DNA of 64,000 nt from Paragyromitra xinjiangensis (taxonomy: Eukaryota > Ascomycota > Pezizomycetes > Pezizales > Discinaceae), in NCBI GenBank assembly GCA_038503065.1, contig JBCAMK010000003.1, positions 1,922,001-1,986,000 of the forward strand, read 5' to 3'. This document shows, piece by piece, positions 1-11,870 of the stretch. Made by a program: the position numbers and the translations under genes. The notes beneath the pieces are model-generated. The model did no database searches and was not told the DNA's origin. It saw only the letters and a program-made list of their open reading frames with translations. Within the stretch, counting starts at the first letter, position 1. Each line of letters opens with the position of its first letter.

Positions 1-1747
1 AAGGAAGGCGTTAGGGGTATGACAGTCGATAACAAGACGAGGGTGTTCTTTTATCCACTGATGAAACTTTCTTGCAGCCCTTCTAGAGAAGAAACTAATG
101 AGAGCATTCTGAACACCTTCCCTGTTGCCTTCGTTAACAATGGAGATCTTTTCGATTTTTCCACCGCGAACGAATGTGGCGATCATTGCAATCGTGATTG
201 TAGGGGGTAACCCAACTACGAGGACATTGCGTTCGAAATTTCTCGGAGTCTTCGAGGGTTTTGAGGTCTTCCGTGACTTTTCGGGAACTTTGGTACGACG
301 AAGCTCAACCGGAACCGGGACGTCATTCCAGTCGCCGGCTACCTCGTCGGGATCAGCGACGACAACTTGGGGGTTGATGGAATCCGCATAAGACAAGAAG
401 CCGCCTCCATAGTCGCAAGCAATATCAGCGTATCTAGTATTATCTTTGCAAGTGTTAACAAATTGTGGCTCCTCATCTTCCTGGGGGACTGTTATATCCG
501 AAAAACGCCCGGGAAGATCGATCGAGGAGTTATCTATTTTACTGTTAGACGAAGGAGCTTGAACGGCAAACTCCTTAGAGGCCACGTTCCAGCCATCGTG
601 CTCGGCTGAATCGGTACCACTGATAGAGGCGGCTTCATTGATAGGCACGTTGTTTTCAACAGGATTGCTATTGGCAATATCAGCGACTGATTGGCTATGC
701 TGAAAGTCTGTTCCAGCAACTCTGTCTTTCTCCGCAGTGTCTATCACTTCGCGTGATGTCTTTGTTTGAGCCATCCTGTACTTGACAATATCCGTGAATA
801 CACTCATGTCAGATGCAGCTTTGGAGACGGCATCACAGCTTTCAGCCCCAGAGGCGTCACCCTCCGACTCTATTGTGTTACTAAAAGTATCATCCCATAA
901 TTTCCTACGAAAACAGGAGTTAGTAAATAAGAGAAGCGGATAGGAAGTGTCCAGAACGTCACAGAAGGGTAATATCAACAGAAAGAAATGGGAAACTAAT
1001 GAGAGATGAAGATGTAGTCCGGAATAGAAAAGCAAATGCACAGAAGGATAGGGCGAATAGAGGAGCTTACTCGGTAAGAGGGCTAGAACTATGACTAACA
1101 GTAGGAACTGGAGCAGCTTTCTCATCAACCTTTTCTCCGAGCATTTCCGCTGCGATGTTGCGCGCATCTTGATCCTGCGAGCAGAGCTTATCGCCATTAT
1201 CTTCTTCCTCCTCTTCGGCAGTCTCATCAAGTGGCTCAGAAAGCTCATGATTGGCCCACAATTCTATCAGCCTATAGGAGCCGATGCGCTTTCTGACTAT
1301 TAATCCAGAGAGCTTACGGATAGCCTGTTCCATCCAGGCAATACGTTCCAAAAATTTCTTTTCCTTATCTGAAGCGATAGAAAGCTCGGATTCAAGCTGT
1401 TTTTGTTTTTCTATGAGATCGACATTTGCCTTACGAGCCTCATTGTACCTTTCGTTGAGCCAAAGGTTGTTGTCGTGCGTCTGGCTGCAGCGGACTTCAA
1501 GCTTAACGTGGGTTTCTTTAAGAGTAGTAAGTTCGTCGACAATAGTAGCATTAGCGTTATCAGCAACCTTGAGTGCATCAAGAATGGCGGTGGCATTCAT
1601 CAATAGGAAGTTGACCTGGGATGATTGAAGTGTCGGGTTGTTGATGGAATTGTTGACATCTTCGGCGTAACTCTGTAAAAGTTGAAGTGTAGGAAAGGGG
1701 AGAATATTCCCCTCGGGGAAAGTCATATTACGAATGGGAGGGCTCAT
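1..1747 (-). CDS. Coiled-coil and RRM-like protein, 3' end beyond the window
   Basis: Two exons are visible: 1071-1747 and 1-904, the second open to the left edge. Donor GTAAGC at 1070 and acceptor TAG ending at 905 join codons GA|G in frame. Together they give at least 526 residues. Residues about 60-160 are rich in Lys, Glu, Leu and Gln with a coiled-coil look. An acidic stretch with EEEEED follows near residue 190. In the second exon a long polar segment leads to an RRM-like fold near residues 450-515, with an RNP2-like strand VLVVGLP and an RNP1-like strand NALISFFS, preceded by a Lys/Ser/Pro-rich linker. RRM folds usually bind RNA; the RNA-binding aromatic positions here are only partly kept, so function is unknown. 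The ATG at 1747 is the first in the open frame. A TATA-like run lies at 1921-1928. Confidence 0.7.
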
Positions 1748-3373
1748 AATAAGAGCCGTGGCGTTTATTCGAGTCGTTTGCGATGAAAGGATGGATGAAG
1801 ATTCTTGATGTTTGCAGGATATGTATGATGGAAAGGGAAGGGGGAGGATGCTGGATGAAGAGATGGATTGAGGTGAGGTGAAGTAAAAATCTGTAATCCC
1901 ACACTATACGCTTAGATGGGTATATATAGTCCTTTGCAATACCACCCCACCTCAAATCACGATTGATTGATTGGTTCATTCATTAATTCATTCAATCCAA
2001 ATCATGATTGAAGGTTGAAGGGGATCCCGTCAACACCCATGATCTCGACGAACACGCAACCGAAATTAGCATACATATATCTTCGTGATGGTCCCGGATA
2101 TACCGAGAGTTGTGGGTTTGAGACACATCAGTACTACACTTGCATCAATCTTAGAGGAGTTTCAAACAACGAGACCCTAAATACCGGTCCGAGCCAAAAC
2201 AAGGATATTTTAATTTTCTCCCCGTAAACTTACTCCCCCACAATCACCCAAGCCTCTTCCACTTCCACTTCCAGTCTTAGGGTTTAGCAAGCCTATGTCC
2301 TCGCGCTAAGAAAGGTTCTGAGTCATAAGAAATCATGAACGCATCCGTCGCATCCAGCCCACTCCCTCATGGGGCATTCTTTCCATCAGATACTCGGGAT
2401 AACTTTAACAATCCCACCATCAATTCCTAGAACGACTTTGCCTCTTCTTTACCCGCCCCCCGCAAAGGATGAAGCATATTGCTAGAGAATCATATCACGG
2501 CCGATTACGGTCTACTTAAAACTTCATAATTGAGTGAACCAAGGGGCATACTATGAGAACAAGTTGATAAAGTCACCGCTCATATGGCAATATCATAATC
2601 GTACTTGATAAATTAATGAAGCGATCAATCAATAGTTAATCTTACAATTTGCATTAAAAAAATGGTCACCGCTAATCACTCGATCTTGGCAACAAGCTAC
2701 GCAACTTACTAACACTAAACCAAACCCCCCAGTACTACCTACAGCTAATGGAATTGTTAGCAAAAAGAATGTACGACTTCACATGATACTATTATAACAC
2801 CATATCTTTTTGCAAGGCATGGCAGTGGGTGATTATAGCGGGATAAAGACTCACTTTTGCCAGTGAAATGCATGAAATAGAACGTTCCAAGGAATACCAA
2901 TGATGTGACTAAATATACGCAGGGGAATTACCCTCCATATTTGGCTTCTGGGAGAAAGCTCAAGCATCTATAGGGCTACAAAGTGTATTTCTAGAAGGGT
3001 TTTAATCTAGGGAGATTTCCGATAAAAAGTCTCAAATCGAGGAGTTATCTGCGGAATTTTATGACATGGCGTTCCATACTCAATTTTGATTGGTCCATGC
3101 CCAAGCTTACACCCACCATCCTTTTATTCGGCCTCTTAGCACCACTTCAGCTTGTACCAAATAATCAAAATTCGTAAATTCATGATTCTACCGAGAACTA
3201 GCTTCGTAAATAGACTAGCTCACTTTATCATCAAAGAAAAGCTACTAAAAGGTTCAATAACCAGCCCACAAACCACCACGATACAACCATTGTCTCGCAC
3301 TCCACGAACACCCAAAACCACCAACACAATTTATAACCCCCTCTCCACACGCAACCTCAACCCCCCAACCTCC
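1748..3373. other. Intergenic region, 1.6 kb
   Basis: The region is upstream of the coiled-coil/RRM gene and downstream of the beta-glucosidase gene. It holds a TATA-like run (TATATATA at 1921-1928, 174 bp before the ATG on the minus strand) and short GATT/ATTC tetranucleotide runs near 1961-1995. Small open frames such as 2015-2227 show no domain, and I see no gene. Confidence 0.6.
1921..1928 (-). promoter_or_regulatory. TATA-like element
   Basis: TATATATA lies 174 bp upstream of the ATG at 1747, at a plausible distance for a gene with a leader of about 140 nt. Position and composition are the only evidence. Confidence 0.35.
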
Positions 3374-6300
3374 TTAAAACTCCCCCTTCAGCACCAAATC
3401 CCTCGAACTCCTCCCCACCGCCAGCCCAATCTTCCCCTCAGTAGGCAGAACCCAATTCCCCCTCTCCGTATCCCACCAACTCAGCTCCTTCCTCGTAACC
3501 CCAAACCTCACAACAGTGCTCTCACCCGGCCCCAACGCAACCTTCTCAAACCCTCTCAACGCCCTCACTGGCGCACCTTCCACACTTTCCGGCAACGAAA
3601 CATACAACTGTGCGACCTCCTTCCCAGCCACCTTCCCAGTATTCTTAAGTGTAAACTCAACCTCCACAATCACATCCCACAATGACGGGTTCCCGCCCTC
3701 ACCGCCACCTGCAGGTGAAGGCGTGCGTTTAGTGTGGTAGTCGCGCGGATACGGGTAGTCTGCGCGACGGACCTCGCTCGTGGACTCGAGGTAGGGGTAG
3801 ATGTATTTTCTAATACGCTGGAAACCCTTAGGGTACAAAGCCTCCTCGACTGGGGGAATGGTAGAGTGGTAGTGAGGTGGAGCGAGACCGTCTGGACGGG
3901 GAGCTGGGAGTGGTGTCTTCGGGGATTTGGGGGTGAGCTTGAGGTTCGAGAATTCGAAGGTGGTGTAGGAAAGACCGAAACCGAACTCGTAGCGTGGGGC
4001 GATGTCTTTCTTGTCGAAGTAGCGGTAGTCGACTAGGAGACCTTCTGAGAAGTTTTGTTGCGGGCGGATGCCATTTGGGATGTACATGATGCTTGCAGTG
4101 GGACCGTAGTCCTTCATCTGCTTGCCAACGGTGTATGGGAGCTTTCCACTTGGGTTCTCGTCGCCGAAAAGGATGTCAACGAGAGCATTACCGCTTTCTT
4201 GGCCGGGGAGTTGTGCCATAATCACCGCTTTGACCGCTGGCTTATCGACCCAGTTCTCAACGATGACGGGACCAACGGAGTGAATAACAACGACAACGGG
4301 GCCGCCACAGCTCTCGGCAACAGCTTTAACGAGAGCATCACCGCCCTTCTGAGCGTATAGATGGTTACGGTCACCCGCAACACCAAGATCAGAGATGAAA
4401 CCTTCACCAGCGTCGGCATTGGCAAAGACGAGACAGAGATCCTGATCTTGAGCGGATTTACGGATCCTCCTGAGACAGAAGTTATCCAAGACCGAGGTAA
4501 TCTCCGGGATATCATCCTTCGAGGTGTTGAACGCCTTCGAAAGAGCAGACAGTGGATCAACAAGGTACGGAAACTCAACCGCACCAGAACCCCAGCCGGA
4601 TGCTAGAGTACCTTGATTACACCCACGGTCCTTGCAGTAATTCGCACCCTTCCCCGGACCTGCATCTTCGCCATAAACACCAATCTTCTTCCCGCCCCAT
4701 GCCCCCCTCTTGAACGGGAGGACGTGATCCTCGTTCTTAACAAGGACCGTAGCTTCAGCAGCAATCTTACGAGCAACCTTGTGGTGGTCCCCTGTGACAT
4801 CAACGAACTTATTCACGACGCCAGTCTCACCCTCTCCAGATCCAAAATGGATCAACCCCTTCTCATCGTTCGTCCATGACGAAAAGTTCGGTCCTTCAGG
4901 AGGAAACAATTTCTCATCATCTTGGCCCATTTGATACCACGTAGCAACAATCCTCGTCGCCATATCATCCAGTCTCTCAACGGGGATCGAAGAATTCAGC
5001 ACTCCCCTCGTGAGCGTCGGCCCCATGAGCGATTTTCCATTAGCCCAGATCAAACCGTCCCCTGGCATCGTCATATCAAGTCCTGCAAGGATCGAATCTA
5101 CGCCTGAGCGCTGCGCGAGCCAGTCGGATTGGACGAAACCCTGGAAGCCAAGTTCGTCTTTGAGAAGGCCGTTGAGGACTTTGCTGTTTGAGCAAGTGTA
5201 TGTGTTGTTGGTCATTTGGTAGGAACACATCACGGAGCCAACGCCAGCGCGGACGGAGTCGGCGAAGGGCCAGAGGTACATTTCGTGCATTGTGCGGTCG
5301 TCGATGTTGCTGCTGATGGCGTAGCTGAGGCCCCATTCGTGGACTTGCCGGAAATGCTCTTGCTCATTTGCTGGGGTGGGTTAGTAGGTGATATAGTTTT
5401 AGTTGGGAGGGGAGGTATACCGATGTAGTGCTTTGCAGTAGCAATTACACCTTGTCCTTGGATACCCTTGATTGTTGCAGCGGCGGCAGCGCCCTGGAGA
5501 TATGGATCTGATCCAAATCCTTCCCAGTTGCGTCCACCGGCTGGTAGACGGCCGAGGGGACCCATGGCCGGGCCAAGAATGATATTAATGCCTTTAAGAC
5601 GGGCTTCCAGTCCATGGAGCTCGCCACGTTTCTCGCTAGTATTATACTTAGTTTATGATTCAACAGCAAAAAAATTAAGACGGTAAACAAACATTAGCTC
5701 CTTATTCCAGGTAGCTCCTGCAGTCAAGCCAGCAGGCCATGCGGTAGCATGATCAGCAAAACGAAGCCCAAGAGGGCCATCCTGAAGACAAAGTGAAGGG
5801 AATCGACCAGGTACAGATCCGGTGTTTCCTAGGAGAATGTATCAGCACTCAGTATTCACAATACTACTAATTTATCAATTCGTCAAAAATTAAGTATAGA
5901 AGCTTACCAACGCAAAATTCTTGTGCCCAGCCAACTCCAGTGGTGATATTAACCTTCTCGACCAAGCTCATTCCACCCACTAGCTTCGCTGCCTTTTTAT
6001 ATGATTCCTCCCAACTTCTGACCGTTCCACCCTTAGCTATATTTGTAAACTCAGCATTCATCCAATTCTTGAAATAACTCGACCATTGTGGAAACTCACG
6101 ACTTGGATACCAGCCCTCGCTTTCCCACCCCTTGGGCCCAAACCACTTGGTATACACCACCCCCGAAGCCGCCAACAATGCAATCAACGCAACCACGCCT
6201 GCCATAGCTCCCAAGCAGATGCTTTTGAATGTAATTCTTCCATTTTTGTAGACCCTAAACCTAGATACATCCGTAGCGGATTTTCGATACCACTTCGGTT

Positions 6301-6448
6301 GTTTCTCATACGAGAGATGCGATAAATCCGTCGAGTCAATTGAAGCTCGCATAGTATCCTTCTCAGACTTTGCAAGAAGCCGTTCCTGGCCCTCGCGTAA
6401 CCTACTATTCTTCGACGCCATTTCCACTGTATTGCTACTCTTTCTCAC
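3374..6448 (-). CDS. GH3 beta-glucosidase with N-terminal membrane anchor
   Basis: Four exons (5908-6448, 5693-5828, 5421-5635, 3374-5370; introns 79, 57 and 50 bp) give 962 residues. GH3 beta-glucosidases hydrolyse cellobiose and related beta-glucosides. The start of the catalytic domain carries GLRFAD and [13 protein letters not shown]; the nucleophile is the Asp of VQSDW, near residue 380. The alpha/beta sandwich domain and a C-terminal fibronectin-like domain follow ([10 protein letters not shown], near the end). There is no signal peptide. About 75 polar residues precede one hydrophobic segment (about 77-99), so I infer a type II membrane protein with the enzyme outside the cytosol, like the anchored Aspergillus BglE class. 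A Pro/Tyr-rich insert with no assigned role sits just before the fibronectin-like domain. ATGs at 6448 and 6421 are both possible. GCGGGG motifs at 6500 and 6668 match the CreA consensus SYGGRG and suggest carbon catabolite repression (inference). Confidence 0.93.
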
Positions 6449-7897
6449 GGAGGAAGAGTGGGCAAAACTGATGATGATAAAAGCTCCGCCAGATCAGCAG
6501 CGGGGGAAGACTACATTCTTGGTAAATTCATTGTTGAAGTCAGCAGTGACGGTGCCAAGACGCGGCAACAGGCTCGTCGGGCCGTGGATCCGCTGCAAAG
6601 AAGTCCATCGGTTCCATTTTAGGGATTGACGTTTTGTAAGGGACGCTCCCACTGGTGGTTGCCCTGTGCGGGGGGCCTGAAAGAGCCTCAGTGAACCCGG
6701 ATCTTCAACCCGGAAACCGTGACGGGGAGTGTCGGCAACAACGCAGCGTATTAGCTTCCCCGGTTCGTATGAAATTTACCCGCAGTTCCAGTGCGTTTAT
6801 GATTTCTTATTTCTTCAAAGACTAGGAATTATAAGTGCCGACAGCCCAGGCACCTAAGAGGGTATGCTAGAAATAAACCAACAAACTTCATATACAGAAC
6901 GAAATGGAGGCTAGGCCGCGTTGTGTGGTGGGCCACCGGCTGCCCGAAGATAGCACATTTCATCACAGCCAGAGCCAGAACCTAGAACCAGAGACATAAC
7001 ACCCCACGGGACAGTATTCCATAGCACGCTTGAGGCAACGCTGCAACATAGCCAAACTGGTACTAATAATTGTTACCATTATCATTGACATTATTCCCAA
7101 CAACAAATGATCAAGGAGAACCAGCCCTACACATAAACACTAGCAAGGCGAGACAAACTACTAACGGTTCTCAGGTCCTTCTCAGAAGTTTGATTCTGGT
7201 GAGAAGTGATTTTATTAAGAAACGATGGGGATAAGCCCCGCTTTTATACCCATCAGATACTGTCCTTCCCATACAATATTCTTCCGACATTCATTCTCTA
7301 TCTTATCAGTAAACACCCGATTCTACGGGTGTTTCCCTTCCGATACATTCTCTTATGTGGTTTCACCACATAGTACATAATTGCCTCAGATCGACAAGAA
7401 GTAATAAGTGAGATAGCACTCTTTCACTACACTAGAAAATCTATCACAGAGAGAGCTTAGTGTAATCTCCTTCACAGACAAAGTTGGAGAATAAATATTA
7501 TTCATACAGAAACTTCAAACAAAAGAAAAGGAAGGAATAACAGCGCAGGATATCGTTTTCTCAATTAATATTCATGACCATCTTGACAAATGAAAAATAC
7601 TTTAAGAATGCAACCCTTTTTGATATCCATGTATGCAAAACATAAGAAAGCCCGTATTAATAAATTGCAATACATCCCAAAACAAAAATAAAAAATAAAC
7701 AAAACTCTCACCCCGTATACTAACCCATTTCCCGCTATCCCAAAATCTCCAGGTCCGATTACTACCATATATAAACACAATACCTTCCATTCCTTCGAGG
7801 GAGTTATTGGTCAATGTGAATTTGAAAACCGTCTCTCATAACCAGCCATCGTGTTAATTTCGGCGTTTCGGAGTAAAGCAATTCCTCACGTATCCTC
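6449..7897. other. Intergenic region with two hairpins
   Basis: This is the promoter side of the beta-glucosidase and the 3' side of the zinc-finger gene. It holds CreA-like GCGGGG motifs at 6500 and 6668 and two perfect short inverted repeats: 7311-7319 with 7326-7334 (9-bp arms, 6-base loop) and 7354-7361 with 7365-7372 (8-bp arms, 3-base loop). Small frames at 7565-7814 are AT-rich and show no family. No gene is seen. Confidence 0.55.
7311..7372. repeat. Two adjacent short perfect hairpins
   Basis: AAACACCCG at 7311-7319 is the exact reverse complement of 7326-7334. TATGTGGT at 7354-7361 is the exact reverse complement of 7365-7372. They lie 20 bp apart in a non-coding stretch. Role unknown; they could belong to a decayed mobile element. 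Confidence 0.45.
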
Positions 7898-10368
7898 CTA
7901 AACGAAATCGGGCTCAGCTAGCCAGTCAGTCCCACCGTTCTCAAGATTCCATCCCTAGAATAGTGTTAGTTACTATTCTAACCGCAAATCTAAACATCGC
8001 TGTAACTATTTCCTGGATCTTCAACTCACCGGCGGAATCGGTACGAAGGATTGTAAAAAATTGAGGCGGCGCTCTCCTGGCCGTGACGAAACAAACCCAC
8101 TATCAGACTCAATTTCTGTTGAAGCTGCCTTGATGTTAGTAGTTTGAAGTAGATACTTAAGAGCATTTACCGGGACTTACGGGAACTAATACTATCCTCA
8201 ATTATAGTCTGTGTAGGATAATCCAAAGGAGTTGCTTTTTGATCCTTTAGAACATATCCAAGAATAAGTCGGGCAGCAGATGGAAGCTCGGCTGTAAGTT
8301 GTTGCATGAACTGTTCGATCGCTGCTTCACCAGACTTCTCAGCCAGCTTGTATTCTTGGCCAAGCTGAGCTAAAAACCTAGCCCTACTTTTTGACATTGA
8401 AACCTTTGGGTCTCTGTGACCCGCCACCAGAGAATCCATTTGAAATTGATTCCCCGCTTCTCCAGGGGTCAAATCCCCTATGAGCTCATCACTTATCTTC
8501 ACCTCCTCCGGAGCAGCACTTCGGCTCGATCTCAACTCTAAATTTATGACAATTAGTAACAACACTAATGCAACTGATTAAAGATCTCAGCAAAACAAAA
8601 TGAACCCAAACTTACCATCAGTATGGTCTAAACAGTCGTATTGCTTCTTGCCGTTGACATACAATATGTCATGTATACTATCTTCCGTAGAATTCAATAC
8701 CTCCCGATTGAATTTGAGAACATAGTCTTGGATAACTTCAGGCCGATTGCACTTGTTTTCCCCCTTGTGTCGGTTAAGTTCCGCTGGCCTCCCATAGCGT
8801 GTAAGACAGCGCTCACATTGCTCCGGTTTATTATGAACCCCCTTTATATGATTGCTGGGGCCCATGTGTTAGCAATAGAAGGTACAACGGATACATCTCA
8901 TAACTTACCACAGTTCTTTATGGGTTGTAAAAAGTAACCCTTTGCACTTATGGCCCTCTTTGGCCTTTGGATTGGTCTCCCTCTCGTAATATGTGCAAGG
9001 AATCTTCGTTTCTCCTCCCGCGGCCGGGCCAGACTTTTTTCTGGGGGGCTTCTCCGGATGACCCTCATCCCCACCGTCAGAATCGCCTCTAGTGCGCTTT
9101 TTCTTCCCTTGGCCAGAACCGTCATTCGAGTTAGGGGTAACACGAGGGTTTCCCGGATTCGAAGAGTTCTTTCCCCCGCTGCCACTTTGATTGTGACTGC
9201 CAGGTGAGGCTTGGTGAAATCCAGTACCAAGTGTTTCAAATTTTGGACAGCCCTCGTTTAAATTCAAGTTCTCGAGGCTGCTCGATAACAGTTGGTCGAT
9301 ATTGCCGAGCATTTCGTTGGTTTCTTTCTTTTTTCGTGCGATCTGCTGTGATCGAAACAGTCCAAAAGATATGCCAGAAGGATCCAGATTGAAGTCGTGG
9401 AACCACGCCTTGAGAGCAGGCGAAGATTGTGACTGAATTCAAATTTGTCGTTAGTTATCATTAGCCCAATACCCAGGATTGCAATATACAATACCTCGTT
9501 AATTGTTTCGCTCCTCGGATGAAGTGGCGGCAGTGATGGTTCCACAGCTTCCGGCAAGTTGGTATCCTCGGTCTCTTTCGCCTTTCCATACCCACTTAGC
9601 ATTGAAGGGTTTAATCAAAAATATCGGTAGGATGGTCACTTACAGAAGGATCTGGAACAGTGTGTGTCACTTGAAGTGGGGGAATAGCTTCGGATGATGC
9701 ATGTGGCTCAATAGATACTCGGTTCACAATCGTCTATTGAAACTCATATTAGTTCACGAACAAAAGCAAGAAATCGTTGCATATCCTACCGGCATATTTG
9801 GAGCAGCTGCAATCTGAAACCCAAAGAGAGCAAAAGCACTTATTCCGACATTTTCGGGTTTGGTAACGCCACTAATATGAATATAGGATTCAGAGTTAAG
9901 GTAATGTTTCAATAAGTTGTGGTATGAAGTGGAACATACCTAAGATATGGGAATGATTGCCGTTGATATCCAAGAAGGTAACGGAATTGAACTTCTTTCT
10001 TCAAATTATTCCATTGAACCTTGCCAAAACTCCGTGGAAAACTTCGAAGCAACCCCCTGCCTATTGAAGTGGAAATTGTGTTGGACTTCTCACCAACACC
10101 ATCCCCGATCAACAATGTTGATTTCAGGCCATCTGGGAGAACTTGGTCATGGGGACCACCAGTTAAAAATAATTGCCCCCCCCCATCCCCATTTGCATCC
10201 TTAAGTTCTATGCATTGGATGTGTAGCTGTCGTTTTACGATTGCGAACTTGTTGTCCTTGTAATAAATAATCATATAAGCAGAAAGTCTTATCAAAACTA
10301 AGAGAAGAACTACTCACACTACTGTAGTTTGCCGACATAACATAACAACTATCCATAGCGTGAGCCAT
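7898..10368 (-). CDS. Degenerate C2H2/C2HC zinc-finger protein (paralog 1)
   Basis: Ten exons: 10318-10368, 9940-10256, 9790-9871, 9644-9733, 9495-9581, 8909-9432, 8616-8854, 8181-8537, 8030-8124 and 7898-7954. Phases agree throughout and give 632 residues. The N-terminal 150 residues are of unknown type. A Lys/Arg/Gly-rich low-complexity linker (about 300-350) precedes two tandem Cys/His units starting near residue 355: an irregular one (Cys-x16-Cys, then His-x4-His in HIKGVH) and a C2HC unit (Cys-x2-Cys-x12-His-x5-Cys, residues CERC to ENKC). An acidic, Gln-rich C-terminal third follows. I recognise the fungal family that carries an HxCxG-FT-EL--H finger, which has no assigned biochemical role; nucleic-acid or protein binding is inference. 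The tandem copy at 11871-14130 shares the finger, the RKQYD/KKQYD block and the C-terminal layout. The start at 10368 rests on a 17-residue first exon. Confidence 0.72.
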
Positions 10369-10748
10369 TTCAAAACCACCGCAAATTTATCTGACTTAGT
10401 ATTAGCATGCATATACAATAACCGAGCATCCAATTATTTGAACTTTAGAGATCACCGATGCTCACATAGGTAAACTCAATCTTGAAGCCCGACAATGCTT
10501 GGAGAGCTCAAACCCTCCCCTTCTTAGCCTGCGCCAAGGTTAACCAGGACCAAACACAGGATTAATTATTCAGGAGGTATGCTTACTTAGAGTTTCTAAT
10601 ATCGATAGTATTTCGATTGGTGTGGTAGTTATTCAAAGGCGTAGATCTTGTTGAGAATATTTCGATCGTATCTAGTGCTAAAATTCTGTCTATATGCATA
10701 CGATCTTGGGGGAAGCGGCCCCCCAGAACCTCTTAAACATAATTGCGT

Positions 10749-10821
10749 GGTGCCTGCAGGCACTGCTTGGTGCAGATCAGCACTCTGGTGCAAATCAGCA
10801 CTCTGGTGCAGCCCAGCACTC
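10749..10821. repeat. Palindrome followed by three 18-bp tandem repeats
   Basis: GTGCCTGCAGGCAC at 10749-10762 is a perfect palindrome. It is followed by three copies of an 18-base unit beginning TGGTGCA at 10768, 10786 and 10804, which differ at two or three positions. The stretch is non-coding. Confidence 0.7.
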
Positions 10822-10923
10822 GTGGCGCAGTGCTGCCAAGATGAGGAAGTGGCCATGTCTCCCGCGAGGCTGACCCACAAACCGTGATGATCTTATCAGA
10901 TCCCCCATGAGGAAGCGACACTA

Positions 10924-11370
10924 CAAAGGCGGGACTTTGGTCAGCGGACACGTGCCGTTTTACACCAAAATTGGGGTATTTCAAGTCCATTTTTGTCAAC
11001 ACCCAACAAAAAATTACTGCCAGAACTTGATATAGTGATAGATTTTGCTCTGATTTACCCAGATATCTATTTTCTTTTTTCTTTATACTTAATTGTATGG
11101 CTATGCGAGGTTGGTTGCATTGTCATATCCTCACCAAAATCGAGTAATTTTAGCCCATTTCTAGGCCTCACCCACTTCCCAGACCTCCCACTCTGCAGGT
11201 ATTGGACTAGAAAAATACTAAAAATCATAGGGATAGATTTCACACATGGTTTTCCCTCTACTGAAATAGGGACAGCTGTTGGAGGTTTCCCTTACTGTAA
11301 ATTGTTAACTTGAAAAGTGGTTATTTTGGTGTAAAATGGCACGTGTCCGCTGACTAAAGTCCCGTCTCTG
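10924..11370. mobile_element. MITE with 49-bp inverted repeats and TA flanks (Tc1/mariner-like)
   Basis: The left end (10924-10972) and the reverse complement of the right end (about 11322-11370) match over about 49 bases with about five mismatches, sharing the core GTCAGCGGACACGTGCC. Both ends abut a TA dinucleotide (10922-10923 and 11371-11372), the target duplication made by Tc1/mariner transposases. The 350-bp interior has no transposase frame, so this is a non-autonomous element. It lies between the two zinc-finger paralogs. Confidence 0.82.
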
Positions 11371-11870
11371 TAGCCAAAGCAATTATCGAAGAACTCTCAT
11401 TTACGGGATATCACTCTAGGTTAACAATCATTTACCAATCTTTGTGAGTAAAATTCGGTAAGTCCTCATACCACTAGGTGCAAACCATTCCCCCAACAAG
11501 AAGCGCGACATGCGACAAATAAAGTGACGTGAACTCATTGCTTCAAAGGAAATCAAAGAAAACCGTATGTAAAAAAACCAGTAAAATTTAAACAGCAAAA
11601 ATAAAACGATCGTCGCTAAATCAATTAGCTACCAAACAAAAGATAAAATATAGAGCAACCCATAATCCATTCAAGGTCAGAGATAACGGCCAAGCATGAA
11701 ACCCAAGAAAACATATGAAATATCAATCGCAACCTACTAGCTACCATATAGCGAGAGAGAGAGATGAGTCTACCTAGAGCATACAATTGCAGAATATAGA
11801 TCTTCCTTTACCACGAACAGCCCGCATGCTATTGAAGCATCCAAACAAATAGGTCGAAACACTAGAGCCC

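Larger units (their letters stand above)
10369..11870. other. Intergenic region holding tandem repeats and a MITE
   Basis: The spacer between the two zinc-finger paralogs holds a 14-bp palindrome (10749-10762), an 18-bp tandem repeat (10768-10821) and a 447-bp inverted-repeat element (10924-11370). The frame at 10993-11313 lies inside the element and looks non-coding. No gene is seen. Confidence 0.6.

Noticed and set aside
3152..4879. Several plus-strand open frames
   Set aside because: They overlap the GH3 gene's coding exons on the opposite strand and have no domains; they are shadows of its codon use.
10993..11313. 106-codon frame
   Set aside because: It lies inside the inverted-repeat element, is hydrophobic by AT bias, and does not resemble a transposase.
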